Shown here piece by piece: positions 53,557 through 63,597 of a stretch of DNA of 64,000 nucleotides; the stretch's first letter is position 1, and every line of letters starts with the position of its first letter. Below the pieces are notes generated by a model, which was not told the origin of the DNA, searched no databases, and worked only from the letters and a program-made list of their open reading frames with translations. Origin of the DNA: Bacteroidales bacterium (GTDB taxonomy: Bacteria > Bacteroidota > Bacteroidia > Bacteroidales > UBA932); assembly GCA_015060455.1 (NCBI GenBank), contig SUYM01000019.1:1-64000 (forward strand). Direction: 5' to 3'. The position numbers and the translations under genes were made by a program.

Positions 53557-56283
53557 ATGGAATCTAACAAGAAAAGAGTCTATTGCTTCGGCGGAAAGAC
53601 AGCAGAAGGTAATGGAACAATGCGCGAACTCCTCGGCGGTAAGGGTGCAAACCTTGCCGAGATGTGTACGCTCAACATTCCTGTTCCTGCAGGTTTCACT
53701 ATCACAACTGAGTGCTGTACCGAGTACTACGAACTCGGCGGCGGATACAACGACGCTCTTAAGGCTGAAGTGGCTGAGGCTCTCAAGAAGACTGAGGCTA
53801 TCATGGGTATGAAATTCGGTGACAAGGAGAATCCTCTCCTCGTTTCATGCCGTTCAGGTGCCCGCAGTTCAATGCCTGGTATGATGGATACAATCCTCAA
53901 CATCGGTCTCTGCTCTGAGACTATCCCGGGTATGATAGCAAAGACAAACAACCCACGTTTCGTATATGACGCTTACCGTCGTCTCATCATGATGTACTCT
54001 GACGTCGTTATGGAGAAGGCAGAGGGTATCGAACCGGCAGACGGTCAGGGTATCCGCCAGCAGCTCGACAGAATGATGGAGGAGGTTAAGGTCGCTCAGG
54101 GTTATGCTTCTGACACAGACCTTACAGCAGAAGAACTCAAGGACCTTTGCGAGCGTTTCAAGGTTCGCGTGAAGGAGGTTCTCGGAACCGAGTTCCCAGA
54201 CTCTGCCGAGGCTCAGCTTTGGGGTTCTATCGGTGGCGTGTTCAAATCATGGAACGGAAAGCGCGCTATCGCATATCGTCGTATCGAGGGTATTCCGGAC
54301 GAGTGGGGTACAGCAGTAAACGTACAGTCAATGGTATTCGGTAACATGGGTGACAACTCTGCAACAGGTGTTGCCTTCTCACGTAACCCTGCCAACGGTG
54401 ACAACAAGTTCTACGGTGAGTGGCTTATCAACGCTCAGGGTGAGGACGTTGTTGCAGGTATCCGTACTCCAAACCCTCTTAACGAGGCTACAAAGAACCC
54501 GCACAACCAGAACCTCGCATCTCTCGAGACCTCAATGCCTGAGGTTTACAAGGAACTTGACGGTATCCGTCTCCACCTTGAAAACCACTTCCACGATATG
54601 CAGGACATCGAGTTCACCATCCAGGACGGCAAACTCTGGATGCTCCAGTGCCGTATCGGTAAGAGAACAGGTCTTGCTGCCCTCAACATGGCTATGGACA
54701 TGCTTGAGGAGGGTATGATCGACGAGAAGACAGCAGTTACACGTGTGGCTCCTGCACAACTCGACGAGATCCTCCACCCAATCCTTGACCCTGCTTCCGA
54801 GAAGAAGGCATCAGTAATCGCTAACGGTCTTCCTGCTTCTCCAGGTGGTGCTGTAGGTGTTATCGCATTCACTTCTGAGGCTGCTATGGAAGCTGCTGAA
54901 AAGGGTATCGCAACTATCCTCGTCCGTGAGGAGACTTCACCAGAGGACGTAGAGGGTATGCGTGCCTGCGCAGGTATCCTCACTCAGCGCGGTGGTATGA
55001 CCTCACACGCTGCTCTCGTTGCACGCGGATGGGGTAAGTGCTGTATCGTAGGTTGTGAGGCTATGCACATCGACCTCGAGAACAAGGTGATCAAGTTCAA
55101 GGGCTCTGACAAGGAGTACCATGAGGGTGACGTTCTCTCAATCAACGGTGCAAAGGGTGCTGTTTATGATGTAGCTATCGAGACTATGGACGCTTCTGAC
55201 AACCCACGTTTCCAGCAGTTCATGGCTATCGTTGACAAGTTCCGCACTATGGGCGTTCGCACAAACGCAGATACTCCTGAGGATGCTGCACGTGCTATCA
55301 GTTTCGGTGCAGAGGGTATCGGACTCTTCCGTATCGAGCACATGTTCTACGGACAGAACGCAGAGACTCCGCTCTCTAAACTCCGCAAGATGATTCTTGC
55401 TAAGAACGACGACGAAAGAAAGGCCGCTCTCTCAGAACTTGAGCCGTTCATCAAGGCAGCAGTCAAAGGCACAATGAAGGTTATGGACGCTAAGCCTGTC
55501 ACCTTCCGTCTCCTTGACCCGCCTCTCCATGAGTTCGTTCCGCAGACTGATCTCAAGAAGAACGAACTTGCTGAGGAACTTAACATCACCGTAGGCGAAA
55601 TCGAGAAGCGCGGTGAGTCACTCCACGAGGTCAACCCTATGATGGGTCACCGTGGTGTACGTCTCCACATCACATATCCTATGATTTCAGAGACTCAGTT
55701 CCGCGCCATCTTCACTGCCGCTGCTGAACTCAAGAATGAAGGTCTCAACCCTAAGCCGGAGATCATGGTTCCTGTAACCATCTCTGAGCGCGAACTTCGT
55801 TTCCAGAAGGCTATCTGCGAGAAGATCAAGGCAGAGGTAGAGGCTCAGTTCGGTTTCGAGATCGATTATATGTTCGGTACAATGATCGAGATTCCACGCG
55901 CAGCCCTCACTGCTGACCGCATGGCTAAGACTGCCGAGTTCTTCTCATTCGGTACCAACGACCTCACTCAGATGACATTCGGATTCTCACGTGACGACGT
56001 AGGAACCTTCATGGGCGACTACCTCGGCAACAAGATCCTCGACGCTGACCCATTCAAGACTCTCGACACCAAGGCTGTCGGTAAACTCGTTGACTATGCA
56101 GTCAGGGAAGGCCGCAGCACACGCGAGAACCTCAAGTGCGGTATCTGCGGTGAGCACGGTGGTGACCCGGCATCAGTAGAGTTCTGCTACAAGACAGGCC
56201 TCAACTACGTGTCATGTTCTCCATTCCGCGTTCCAATCGCACGCCTCGCTGCTGCTCAGGCTGCAATCAAGGCGTCTAAGTAA
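53557..56283 (+). CDS. ppdK: Pyruvate phosphate dikinase
   Basis: 908 residues. The N-terminal ATP-grasp part has GGKGANLAEM and RSGARSSMPGMMDT. The central phosphohistidine domain has GGMTSHAALVARGWGK with the catalytic His, and the C-terminal PEP/pyruvate barrel has CGICGEHGGDP. It interconverts pyruvate, ATP and phosphate with PEP, AMP and PPi. Codon use is as biased as in nifJ, suggesting high expression. A terminator follows. Confidence 0.97.
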   Translation: MESNKKRVYCFGGKTAEGNGTMRELLGGKGANLAEMCTLNIPVPAGFTITTECCTEYYELGGGYNDALKAEVAEALKKTEAIMGMKFGDKENPLLVSCRSGARSSMPGMMDTILNIGLCSETIPGMIAKTNNPRFVYDAYRRLIMMYSDVVMEKAEGIEPADGQGIRQQLDRMMEEVKVAQGYASDTDLTAEELKDLCERFKVRVKEVLGTEFPDSAEAQLWGSIGGVFKSWNGKRAIAYRRIEGIPDEWGTAVNVQSMVFGNMGDNSATGVAFSRNPANGDNKFYGEWLINAQGEDVVAGIRTPNPLNEATKNPHNQNLASLETSMPEVYKELDGIRLHLENHFHDMQDIEFTIQDGKLWMLQCRIGKRTGLAALNMAMDMLEEGMIDEKTAVTRVAPAQLDEILHPILDPASEKKASVIANGLPASPGGAVGVIAFTSEAAMEAAEKGIATILVREETSPEDVEGMRACAGILTQRGGMTSHAALVARGWGKCCIVGCEAMHIDLENKVIKFKGSDKEYHEGDVLSINGAKGAVYDVAIETMDASDNPRFQQFMAIVDKFRTMGVRTNADTPEDAARAISFGAEGIGLFRIEHMFYGQNAETPLSKLRKMILAKNDDERKAALSELEPFIKAAVKGTMKVMDAKPVTFRLLDPPLHEFVPQTDLKKNELAEELNITVGEIEKRGESLHEVNPMMGHRGVRLHITYPMISETQFRAIFTAAAELKNEGLNPKPEIMVPVTISERELRFQKAICEKIKAEVEAQFGFEIDYMFGTMIEIPRAALTADRMAKTAEFFSFGTNDLTQMTFGFSRDDVGTFMGDYLGNKILDADPFKTLDTKAVGKLVDYAVREGRSTRENLKCGICGEHGGDPASVEFCYKTGLNYVSCSPFRVPIARLAAAQAAIKASK

Positions 56284-56308
56284 TCCGTTACACGGAAACA
56301 ATATCGGT

Positions 56309-56339
56309 AAGAAGCCGGCCCAATGGGTCGGCTTCTTTG
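56309..56339 (+). terminator. Rho-independent terminator after ppdK
   Basis: Stem GAAGCCGGCCC/GGGTCGGCTTC (one G-T wobble) with loop AAT and a short T-run. Confidence 0.85.
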
Positions 56340-56396
56340 TGGATATAACCCATGGAGCAGATATCAATAAGCAACAATAGCAGTTTGGGTTAACCA

Positions 56397-56465
56397 TATC
56401 CGCCAAACCACCGAAAGAAATCGTGCCAAATCACCGAACAAATATGCGCCAAATCACCGAAAAGT
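56397..56465. repeat. Three tandem 23-bp repeats
   Basis: Units 56397-56419, 56420-56442 and 56443-56465 share the core GCCAAATCACCGAA (the first has GCCAAACCACCGAA). They differ at the ends, which are contiguous with no spacer, so they are not CRISPR. Next to them are a perfect palindrome and a TonB-receptor remnant. The function is not recognised; possible protein-binding (iteron-like) sites. Confidence 0.6.
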
Positions 56466-56481
56466 TATTTTATCCACTAAA

Positions 56482-56515
56482 ATTGTCCCGTTTTTTGCGT
56501 AAAAAACGGGACAAT
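56482..56515. repeat. Perfect palindrome with 15-bp arms
   Basis: ATTGTCCCGTTTTTT, GCGT, AAAAAACGGGACAAT: a 15-bp perfect stem with a 4-base loop. It could terminate transcription of the signalling operon or be the end of a mobile element. It lies at the point where the receptor remnant loses its reading frame. Confidence 0.65.
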
Positions 56516-56689
56516 ATATAAGTCAGAAAAAGTAATTGGACATTTGTCACGTCCTGCTCTCGAAGAGGATACGACCACACTGTCAAGTTTCTCGACCTTT
56601 TCATCGGCCGCTTCTTTCACAGCACCTTGTGCCATGAAAGGGATCAGCGAACTGAGCGCTGCAACAAATAAAAAACCTACAATTTTATA
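56516..56689 (-). pseudogene. N-terminal remnant of a TonB-dependent receptor
   Basis: On the minus strand a frame without a start codon reads a signal-peptide-like head (KIVGFLFVAALSSLIP, then FMAQGA) and a receptor start, LDSVVVSSSRAGRDKCPITF, where TonB-receptor plugs typically have LDEVVV...SR...PVTF. It runs into the palindrome at 56515. It overlaps the 3' end of the lipoprotein gene 56677-57915 in another frame. It is probably a second receptor of this operon that was deleted. Confidence 0.6.
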
Positions 56690-57915
56690 TGCATATACGT
56701 GGTGTTGTCTTCCAGATCCGTAAGGTGATAAGAGAGAGGATGAAGATCCGGTGAGCCGTAACCTTTGTAGAACTCGGCAGAGAGTTCCTCTCCTCCGCTT
56801 CTGCAGACAAGCGAACCGTTCCGGTCAAGAGTTATCAGATGGAACTTTATCTGTGGAGTATAATAATCATGATATGGGTAATACATTGACGGATCCTCGC
56901 GCAGGAGTTTCTGCTGGACGTAAGTGTGGATATTGATGTGCGAGCAGTCGGCCTCGGCCAGAAGAAGCATGAAGTTGCCGTATTCTATCCGATCCACAAT
57001 ACACGCCGGCTCTGAAGTGTTCTTCAACTTTGCCAGAAGTTCTTCCGGGTGCTCCCGGTCACAGATTTTTTCGGTCCGGCCCACATGAACGCCAAGGAAT
57101 GCCACTCCGCAGAAGGAGTCAAACCTGCCGTCCGCGCGTCCTGTCAGCGCTGCGAAATCACATCCGAAATTGGTCAGTCCAAGATTTCTGAGTTGTTCAA
57201 GATCATAGTACGGATAAACCTCCAGTTGATGATAACGGTGCTTGACCTCGGACGATGTCTCAAGCGTATCAGCCTCATAGCATAGTCCATCGACAAAGCG
57301 GACTTTGTCAATAGATTCTGCCTCAGCATAGACCCCCGCGCCCAATTTCAGACCGTCCTTGACACTTCCGGCAGGAAAGAGGCTCGTGAAATAGCCTTCA
57401 GTCGAGCCAGGCCTGACAAGACTTTCCACAACATCGGAAGGAGAAAAGTTCATGCTTATATCAAACAGGTGCAAAGAATCCTGCTGCGAAAACATCCTCT
57501 CGCATATTTCATCATTGAATTCAATGATACGGTGCTGACAGCCGTCGTCCCATATTTCCTTTGTTGACAGAGAAGGATTATGGGGCAGAGTGGAAAAATG
57601 GTCGAAATACAATATCCTTTCTCCGTTATTGAAGTCTGCCCGGATGACCGAATATCTTATAGGAAGAATTTCCTGGCCTAAATAATCCCCTCGCGGCTGC
57701 TCGATTTTCCAGAGTCCGTTCCCGGATTTCAGAGATATAGGACTTTGAGGATCTGCCCAATCCGTCCCGAAGACATTAAGGCTGACTGGCATCGAACTTC
57801 TGTTTATCGCCACTATTTCGACAAACTCCTGGTTTCCGTCAGCCAGGCCGCCATAGAATTTTTCGCAGCCGCACAAGAGGACTGCCGACATGAATATGTA
57901 TATTATCTTTTTCAT
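56677..57915 (-). CDS. Lipoprotein of unknown function in the surface-signalling operon
   Basis: 412 residues, lipobox AVLLCGC (Cys17). The sequence is mostly strand-forming with several short conserved-looking patches (DHFSTLPHNPSLSTKEIW, YPYHDYYTPQIKF). I do not recognise a family. Its start overlaps the DUF4249 stop by 4 bases, so it is the last gene of the sigma-FecR-receptor-DUF4249 unit. It probably faces the cell surface with the receptor. Confidence 0.75.
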   Translation of the reverse strand: MKKIIYIFMSAVLLCGCEKFYGGLADGNQEFVEIVAINRSSMPVSLNVFGTDWADPQSPISLKSGNGLWKIEQPRGDYLGQEILPIRYSVIRADFNNGERILYFDHFSTLPHNPSLSTKEIWDDGCQHRIIEFNDEICERMFSQQDSLHLFDISMNFSPSDVVESLVRPGSTEGYFTSLFPAGSVKDGLKLGAGVYAEAESIDKVRFVDGLCYEADTLETSSEVKHRYHQLEVYPYYDLEQLRNLGLTNFGCDFAALTGRADGRFDSFCGVAFLGVHVGRTEKICDREHPEELLAKLKNTSEPACIVDRIEYGNFMLLLAEADCSHINIHTYVQQKLLREDPSMYYPYHDYYTPQIKFHLITLDRNGSLVCRSGGEELSAEFYKGYGSPDLHPLSYHLTDLEDNTTYMHIKL

Positions 57916-58898
57916 TGCTGTTCAAATAAAGTATCCTCGATCCACTGCGAACGGACGGCTGAGTAACCGCACAGACATCCGGTTCCATTCTTTACATTGG
58001 TGTATGTAAAGGCCGGCGAAGAGAGTCCCATATCCTTGAAAGGGTTGTTCTGACGGTCATATTCCGCGAACAAGTGCCTGTACATTTCCGAAGAAAGCCT
58101 GAATAGAGTACATTGTATCTCAACATCCTTCACCTCATCGATCCTGACGTCCCATTGAGCCCTGTAATTGTAGCAGAGGTCATACTCATTGTCTTCTTCG
58201 TCAGAGTCTTTCCATACATACATGTATGTCCCGCCAAAAGAGACTATGATCGGTGAATATGCCCCCGGCTCTATCTGCAAGTCATCATATCCCGATGGCG
58301 GAATGATATGCATGTCCTTGACCTCATTGTATTGAGGTTCTTCAAGACCTACATTCTGCACCTGGGTACCGTTCCATTTTACAATCGCTCCATACCAGTC
58401 GTCAGTATCAGGGTCGTCTTTGTAACTGATTTTCAGATTCCTGTCTGCATTATTGCTCCTGCAAAGTTTCAGTTCATGCTCAGGAAAGGCTCCTGGAATG
58501 ACGGTACCTGCCACGGCGGTCTCCATATCGTCAGATTCAAAGACGAGTTCTATCTTATCCCCGTTCCTGAAGGCACCGGCGCTCAATACCATTCTACCTC
58601 CGCCTTTCATGGATTGAGCACAATCGACCTGGACGCCATTGCACAGGAGAGTGTAACTAGGCCCCTTCAAAGCCGAGTCAGCCTTTGCAATCTGACTCAG
58701 AGGCACAGCCTTTCGGATATCAATGGTTACAAGGGAGTCCGCGCATATATAGGACTTTATGACCGGTATAGGCTTCACGTCTGCTGTTTCAAGATCGAAA
58801 GGATACTTGCAGCCGGTCAGTGCCAACAGTGTTATTATTATCAGGAGATTTCTCCATTCAGGCGTGAAGGCCTTCGGTCGAAATGACATATTTATCAT
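57912..58898 (-). CDS. DUF4249-family lipoprotein
   Basis: 328 residues, lipobox LALTGC near residue 30. The layout (CKYPFDLE start, strands with PVIKSYICADSLVTIDIRKA, then GTVIPGA) is that of DUF4249, Bacteroidota lipoproteins found next to TonB receptors. They are thought to be accessory to the receptor, without established biochemistry. Located 5 bases after the receptor stop. Confidence 0.85.
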   Translation of the reverse strand: MINMSFRPKAFTPEWRNLLIIITLLALTGCKYPFDLETADVKPIPVIKSYICADSLVTIDIRKAVPLSQIAKADSALKGPSYTLLCNGVQVDCAQSMKGGGRMVLSAGAFRNGDKIELVFESDDMETAVAGTVIPGAFPEHELKLCRSNNADRNLKISYKDDPDTDDWYGAIVKWNGTQVQNVGLEEPQYNEVKDMHIIPPSGYDDLQIEPGAYSPIIVSFGGTYMYVWKDSDEEDNEYDLCYNYRAQWDVRIDEVKDVEIQCTLFRLSSEMYRHLFAEYDRQNNPFKDMGLSSPAFTYTNVKNGTGCLCGYSAVRSQWIEDTLFEQQ

Positions 58899-58903
58899 AG
58901 TGA

Positions 58904-61363
58904 TCAGAATTTAAGAGTGTAACTGAAAGACGGAATGATAGGAATCAGTCCATATCCGGCGCCATAGTACGTAAGGCCCATGATATTTTCCGGAGTGAAA
59001 TCATAGAACTTTTCAATCTGTGACGCAATAGGGTTCATGCGGCAGTAGGCGTTGTAGAAACTGAGATTCCAGATGCTCTCATTTCCCCTCTTCGTAGTCT
59101 TATGGAAATTAAAACCTATGTCAAGACGGTGATAATCAGGCACCTTCAGATTATTCGGAGCGCCATAGAATGTCTCCACATCACCTCCTATCTCCCCGTC
59201 CCATATTCCATGCGACTCCCCTGTCATCCATCCTCCGCTATGATAATTCCAACTTGCATACATCTCGAAACGCTTTCCGAACCTGTGAGTGGCGGTAAGG
59301 GTCAGTTTGTGACGGTTGTCATTACGGTCCTTATACCATTGCGAATAGAAATCAGGAAAGTATCTCCGGCTCCACGAAAGGGTGTAATATGCTTCCACGG
59401 AGGTCTTGTCATTTGACCATGCAAGACTTGTTTCCGCACCCCAGGACCGTCCTTTTCCCACGACCAATGCATCTTCCCACATTGTGATCGGAGGATACAG
59501 GCCCCATTTGCCCCTGAACTCCAGAAGATTGGACATTGTCTTGAAATATCCCTCCACGCCAAACTTTATATTGTGTGGAAAATTGACATGCACTCCTCCG
59601 GCCACCTGACGGGAGCGGCTGGGCGCAATTTTGGGGGTCGAAGGCATCCAGAAACTTGTCGGAAGCTGGACATAAGTGGAACTTATCAAGTGGCTGTTCT
59701 GAGACATTTCCGAATATGACAGCCTGATGTCTGTATAGTCTCCGCACTGGAACCTCAACGCGGCACGCGGCTCAACGCTGTGATACCACTTTCCCTCTGT
59801 GGCTATCGCAGAATATCTGAGTCCCACGTTGGCTGTAAACCAGTCGGTCAGAGACATTTCATCTTCAATGTAAAGGGCCGACTCGAACGACTGTCTCGGA
59901 GCAGACTGGCTCTTGTCTTCCTCAAAGATGGTCTCTCCGCCAAGTTTATCATTCTTGACAGAATAACTGACAGGGTTATAGAAATGGTATTTGAGGGAGG
60001 CTCCATATCTGAGATGATGGTTCTCCACCGGACGGAAGCTGAAGTCCGCCTTCAGACCGACATCAGAGGTACGCGACTTATTGCCCGTCGAACTGTAGTA
60101 TTCCTCGTCACGAATCAAAGTACCATCGTCGATGTCACGGATTATGGTCTGTCCTTCATCGTTCAGACCGAAAAGTGAATCATAAAGGGTATAATATGCT
60201 TTCAGGGAAGTCTCGTGATTGGAGGCGAACTTATAGTCCCAGTCGAGAGAAGCGACAAAATTGCCCCATTCCAGTCCCCACCTGGTCATATATTTCGAAC
60301 TGTAATCGTCGGAAGGATGCCTGTCATTACCGGCAATCAGTTTTGCTGCATCACGGCCGCCATAGAGATTGAGGGCGAGTTTGTTGCTGTCTGAAAACTT
60401 ATGGGTGACATTGGCGTTAAGATCCCAGAATGCATATTTCACTCTGAATCTGGATTCTTCCAGAGCGCTTATGACAAGACATATCGGTTCCGCCAGCACA
60501 TCAATCCACGAGCGTCTCAATCCTATATTGAACGAAGTCCTGTCTTTCCATATCGGGCCTTCGAACTGCAGTCGGCCATCGAGAAGTCCTATCGAAAAGA
60601 GTCCGTGATACTTGTTGAAGTCGCCTTCGCGTGTCTTGACATCGACCACAGAGGACATCCTGCCGCCGTACCTTGCCGGAAATCCGCTCTTGTAGAAATC
60701 TACAGACTCGACCACATCAGAATTGAATGAAGAAAAAAGTCCTAGCAGATGGCTCACCTGATACATAGGTACTCCATCCATAAGGTAAAGGTTGTCCGCC
60801 CCGTCTCCGCCCCGGACATACATGCCGGACAACAATTCCGTTCCAGAGGCTACCCCGGGAAGTTGCTGCAGAGTCTTGAGGACATCCGGAGAACTCAACA
60901 CTGCGAAACTGCGCCTGAAGGTCTCTGCGTCGATTTTTTCAAGTCCCGTCTGAGTCCTGTTGACATTCTTGTCAGTCAAGGCAGTGATTACCGCTTCATT
61001 GATGGTATCATGCTGCTGTTCGATGAAAATCGTATAGTCCTTGGGCTTCTTTTTCTTGTCGGCCTGAGTCAGGACTATGTATTTCTTCATTATCTCATAT
61101 TCGATATTTGTTCCGGAGAACAGAGTCTTCAGGCATATCTCAAGTCCCTTGTCCTGCGTGTCCAGGTTTTCCTTGGCCACTTGCGAAAGATCGCGACCCT
61201 GATAGGGTTTTGTCAGATCCAGCGACGAATCATAGACGAAATTCACTCCATACTCGTCGTGGAGAAACTCCATCTGGGACTTGAGTGTCTTTGCCGTAGG
61301 TTGGGCCATGGCAGAGAATGCCATAGCGGAAATTGTCATCAATAATAGAAGTACATGTCTCAT
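58904..61363 (-). CDS. TonB-dependent outer-membrane receptor with STN signalling domain
   Basis: 819 residues. Signal peptide (MRHVLLLLMTISAMAFSAMA), an N-terminal STN (secretin/TonB short) domain (about 25-100), the plug (about 120-240, ending MDGVPMYQVSHLLG) and a barrel to the terminal aromatic (SFSYTLKF). The STN domain contacts FecR, so this receptor both imports a ligand and signals to the ECF sigma factor encoded upstream. The ligand is unknown. The CarboxypepD-like extension usual in SusC is absent. Confidence 0.92.
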   Translation of the reverse strand: MRHVLLLLMTISAMAFSAMAQPTAKTLKSQMEFLHDEYGVNFVYDSSLDLTKPYQGRDLSQVAKENLDTQDKGLEICLKTLFSGTNIEYEIMKKYIVLTQADKKKKPKDYTIFIEQQHDTINEAVITALTDKNVNRTQTGLEKIDAETFRRSFAVLSSPDVLKTLQQLPGVASGTELLSGMYVRGGDGADNLYLMDGVPMYQVSHLLGLFSSFNSDVVESVDFYKSGFPARYGGRMSSVVDVKTREGDFNKYHGLFSIGLLDGRLQFEGPIWKDRTSFNIGLRRSWIDVLAEPICLVISALEESRFRVKYAFWDLNANVTHKFSDSNKLALNLYGGRDAAKLIAGNDRHPSDDYSSKYMTRWGLEWGNFVASLDWDYKFASNHETSLKAYYTLYDSLFGLNDEGQTIIRDIDDGTLIRDEEYYSSTGNKSRTSDVGLKADFSFRPVENHHLRYGASLKYHFYNPVSYSVKNDKLGGETIFEEDKSQSAPRQSFESALYIEDEMSLTDWFTANVGLRYSAIATEGKWYHSVEPRAALRFQCGDYTDIRLSYSEMSQNSHLISSTYVQLPTSFWMPSTPKIAPSRSRQVAGGVHVNFPHNIKFGVEGYFKTMSNLLEFRGKWGLYPPITMWEDALVVGKGRSWGAETSLAWSNDKTSVEAYYTLSWSRRYFPDFYSQWYKDRNDNRHKLTLTATHRFGKRFEMYASWNYHSGGWMTGESHGIWDGEIGGDVETFYGAPNNLKVPDYHRLDIGFNFHKTTKRGNESIWNLSFYNAYCRMNPIASQIEKFYDFTPENIMGLTYYGAGYGLIPIIPSFSYTLKF

Positions 61364-61381
61364 TGTCAGTTCTTTGCGATC

Positions 61382-62185
61382 CTATTTACGGATTATGGTC
61401 ACATCCAGAGCCGACTCGATCAGATTGATGATCAGGTCCAGATCGTCCGTATGGAACTCTCCGCTGAGCTGCTTGTCGAGATCTGTCGCAGCAAAGGAGA
61501 CCTTGTAGTGTTCCGACAGGGTTTCAAGCACCTCTTTCAGAGGAGTTCTCTCGAAGACGAACGAGCCGCGCTGCCATGCAATCGAGTTGATGTCCAGAGT
61601 CTGGTCAATAACCGGAACCTGCCCACCGGCATTAAGGCTCGCGCCCATGCCTCCGGTCAGCACGACCCCCTCGGCGACATTGTCCCTGGCAAAGAGAACC
61701 TTGCCTTCCTCCACAAAGACCTTGGCTGCCGACTTGTCCGTCACATCCACCATGAACTCTGTTCCGAGCACCCTTACGAAGGCACAGTCCGCCTTGATTT
61801 CAAACGGCCTGCCCTCATCACGGGCCACATCGAAAAAGACCTTGCCATCCATCTTCACTTCCCTGATGTCCTTCATACGGTATCTCAGTGAGGAGCCGGG
61901 AGCGAGAGTGACCTCCGTTCCGTCCGGCAGCAGCGCTGTCTGCCGGGCGTAAACCGGTCCGATTCCGGCCCATCCTCCATCTTCGCGACCGATGAAAAGG
62001 AACACTCCGAGAAGAATGGCCGCTGCAGCCGAGATTGCGACCGCTGCAATGCTCCAACGTCTGCGCGGGTTCCTCCTTATGCCGACGGCATCCTTGAAGC
62101 GGCCGATAGCCTTCTTGGTATCGAATGCTCCGCCTCTGTAATGCTTAAGCACAAAGTCCAGGTTTCTGTCTTCCGAGTGTGACAT
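61382..62185 (-). CDS. FecR-family anti-sigma factor
   Basis: 267 residues. An N-terminal cytoplasmic tail (about 1-45), one membrane helix (about 46-68, IAAVAISAAAAILLGVFLFIG) and a periplasmic FecR domain (TALLPDGTEVTLAPGSSLRY) with a C-terminal DUF4974-type strand region. It should hold the ECF sigma factor until the receptor's STN domain relays a signal. The gene sits between them. Confidence 0.92.
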   Translation of the reverse strand: MSHSEDRNLDFVLKHYRGGAFDTKKAIGRFKDAVGIRRNPRRRWSIAAVAISAAAAILLGVFLFIGREDGGWAGIGPVYARQTALLPDGTEVTLAPGSSLRYRMKDIREVKMDGKVFFDVARDEGRPFEIKADCAFVRVLGTEFMVDVTDKSAAKVFVEEGKVLFARDNVAEGVVLTGGMGASLNAGGQVPVIDQTLDINSIAWQRGSFVFERTPLKEVLETLSEHYKVSFAATDLDKQLSGEFHTDDLDLIINLIESALDVTIIRK

Positions 62186-62246
62186 AATGTTAAATAGAAT
62201 CTGTTTCCGCCAATAAGACGAATGTTCAATGAAATAGTACTATCTG

Positions 62247-62744
62247 TTATGCAAAAAAGAATGAATAAATTTTCCTGGCACCTTCCTTGAGCAGTCTCAA
62301 GGCCTTGCTGATCTGATTCCGGACAGTATTGACCGAGATGTCCAGTTCATCTGCAATCTCCTCATACTTAAGGCCGTCCCTCTTGCTCAGGATGAACACC
62401 TCGCGGCATTTTTCCGGGAGAGAGTCTATCGCTGTCCAAAGCCGCGCCTCCGTCTGCGAGCGCTGCCGGGCATCGTCATCATCGATTATTCCGTAGGTGT
62501 CGTTTGGTTTGAGGGATTCTGTCGGAAGGTCCTTCTTCTTAAGTTGGTCCAGACATCTGTTGCGTACTGTCATATACAGATACGCGCGTCTGTTATCCAC
62601 TGCGGTTCCCTGCTCCAGTTTCTCCCAAAGTTTCATAAAGCACTCCTGCACAATGTCCTCCGCCGCGTCAACATCCGACAGATAATGAAGGGCATATAGA
62701 CACAAAGGCCTGAAATCCGTTCTGAACAAGGCCTCGAAATCCAT
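62247..62744 (-). CDS. ECF RNA polymerase sigma factor
   Basis: 165 residues from the ATG at 62744. A -7 box TAACTTTG at 62777-62784 places the transcript start near 62770, so the frame opening at 62789 is too long. Region 2 is ALFRTDFRPLCLYAL and AAEDIVQECFMKLWE; region 4 is LPEKCREVFILSKRDGLKYE with the HTH ISVNTVRNQISKAL. It should activate its own operon on receptor signalling. Confidence 0.92.
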   Translation of the reverse strand: MDFEALFRTDFRPLCLYALHYLSDVDAAEDIVQECFMKLWEKLEQGTAVDNRRAYLYMTVRNRCLDQLKKKDLPTESLKPNDTYGIIDDDDARQRSQTEARLWTAIDSLPEKCREVFILSKRDGLKYEEIADELDISVNTVRNQISKALRLLKEGARKIYSFFFA

Positions 62745-62905
62745 AATGCTGCTCTGGTGTCCTATTGTCATGAATGCAAAGTTATTCAAAAAAATTGTAT
62801 AATTGCACCATCAAACAAGCCGAAGCAGAAGTCCCGGCAGAACACTCCATCAATAACATATCCTACGGCCGCCAAAGGCCATAGCAGGAGCATTGTCAAA
62901 TACGC

Positions 62906-62936
62906 TCACCTGCAAAAAACCTGTGGCGATGATGGT
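62906..62936. repeat. Direct repeat related to the hairpin at 63383-63441
   Basis: TCACCTGCAAAAAACC followed by TGTGGCGATGATGGT matches the right arm of the hairpin 500 bases away with one base of difference in length. Its left arm is absent here. The gap 62745-63597 otherwise holds degenerate interspersed repeats (63004-63130, CTCAGAATGACAGAG type) and no gene I can support. Confidence 0.55.
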
Positions 62937-63382
62937 CAGCGCTGCGATCTTGTGCCCTTGGTGGGAGGGATATATCAGTTTACACAAAATGGATTATCTC
63001 CAGACTGTCATGCTGAACGTAGTGAAGCATCTGTTACAGATTCTTCGCTGACGCTCAGAATGACAGAGGGACGCTCAGTAATCGACGAAGTCGCTGAAGC
63101 GTATGCGAAAGAATGACAGAGGGAGGCTCAGTAACGAACTGTCTTCAATACCTCCGTGACACTTTTTTGCGCTTTTATGTCACGGCGGTGCATTACACTA
63201 CACCTCGGAGAACCTAAGTGTTTCGTGAACGAGGTGTGTACAGCCTGCTTTGCGTCAGTGGTGCACCGCTTATGCGAGTTTGGGGCATTTCTCGAACAAG
63301 CGGTGCCCAAAATCATCATTTTGACGCGAAAATCAATATCGCTTGTGCAAGTTTAGGCCAAAAGTCGCACAAACTGTGAGAA

Positions 63383-63441
63383 TCGCCACAGGATTTTGCA
63401 GGTGAGCCCCGCTGGGTCACCTGCAAAACCCTGTGGCGATG
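63383..63441. repeat. Large hairpin with 24-bp arms
   Basis: Arms 63383-63406 and 63418-63441 (ATCGCCACAGG at one end, TTTTGCAGGTGA at the other) pair with one mismatch around an 11-base loop. Without a T-run it is not a standard terminator. It may be a mobile-element end or an interspersed palindrome. Confidence 0.65.
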
Positions 63442-63597
63442 ATGGTTATGGTCTGGATAACAAAAAGAAAGTCGCCGAGATTTCTCTCGACGACCAAATT
63501 CTCCTTTTTATAGTGCAGCGTGAAGCGATAGTAGACATCACGGGCACTTTGTAAATGCAAAGGTAGAAATTTTTCTAATTATTTTACAACAATTATG

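Noticed and set aside
56397..56465. Short repeats considered as a CRISPR array
   Set aside because: The 23-bp units are contiguous with no spacers, and no cas gene is in the window.
62757..63116. 119-codon plus-strand frame and its neighbours in the 62.8-63.6 kb gap
   Set aside because: The frames consist of interspersed-repeat sequence and overlap the sigma-factor promoter; no supported gene.
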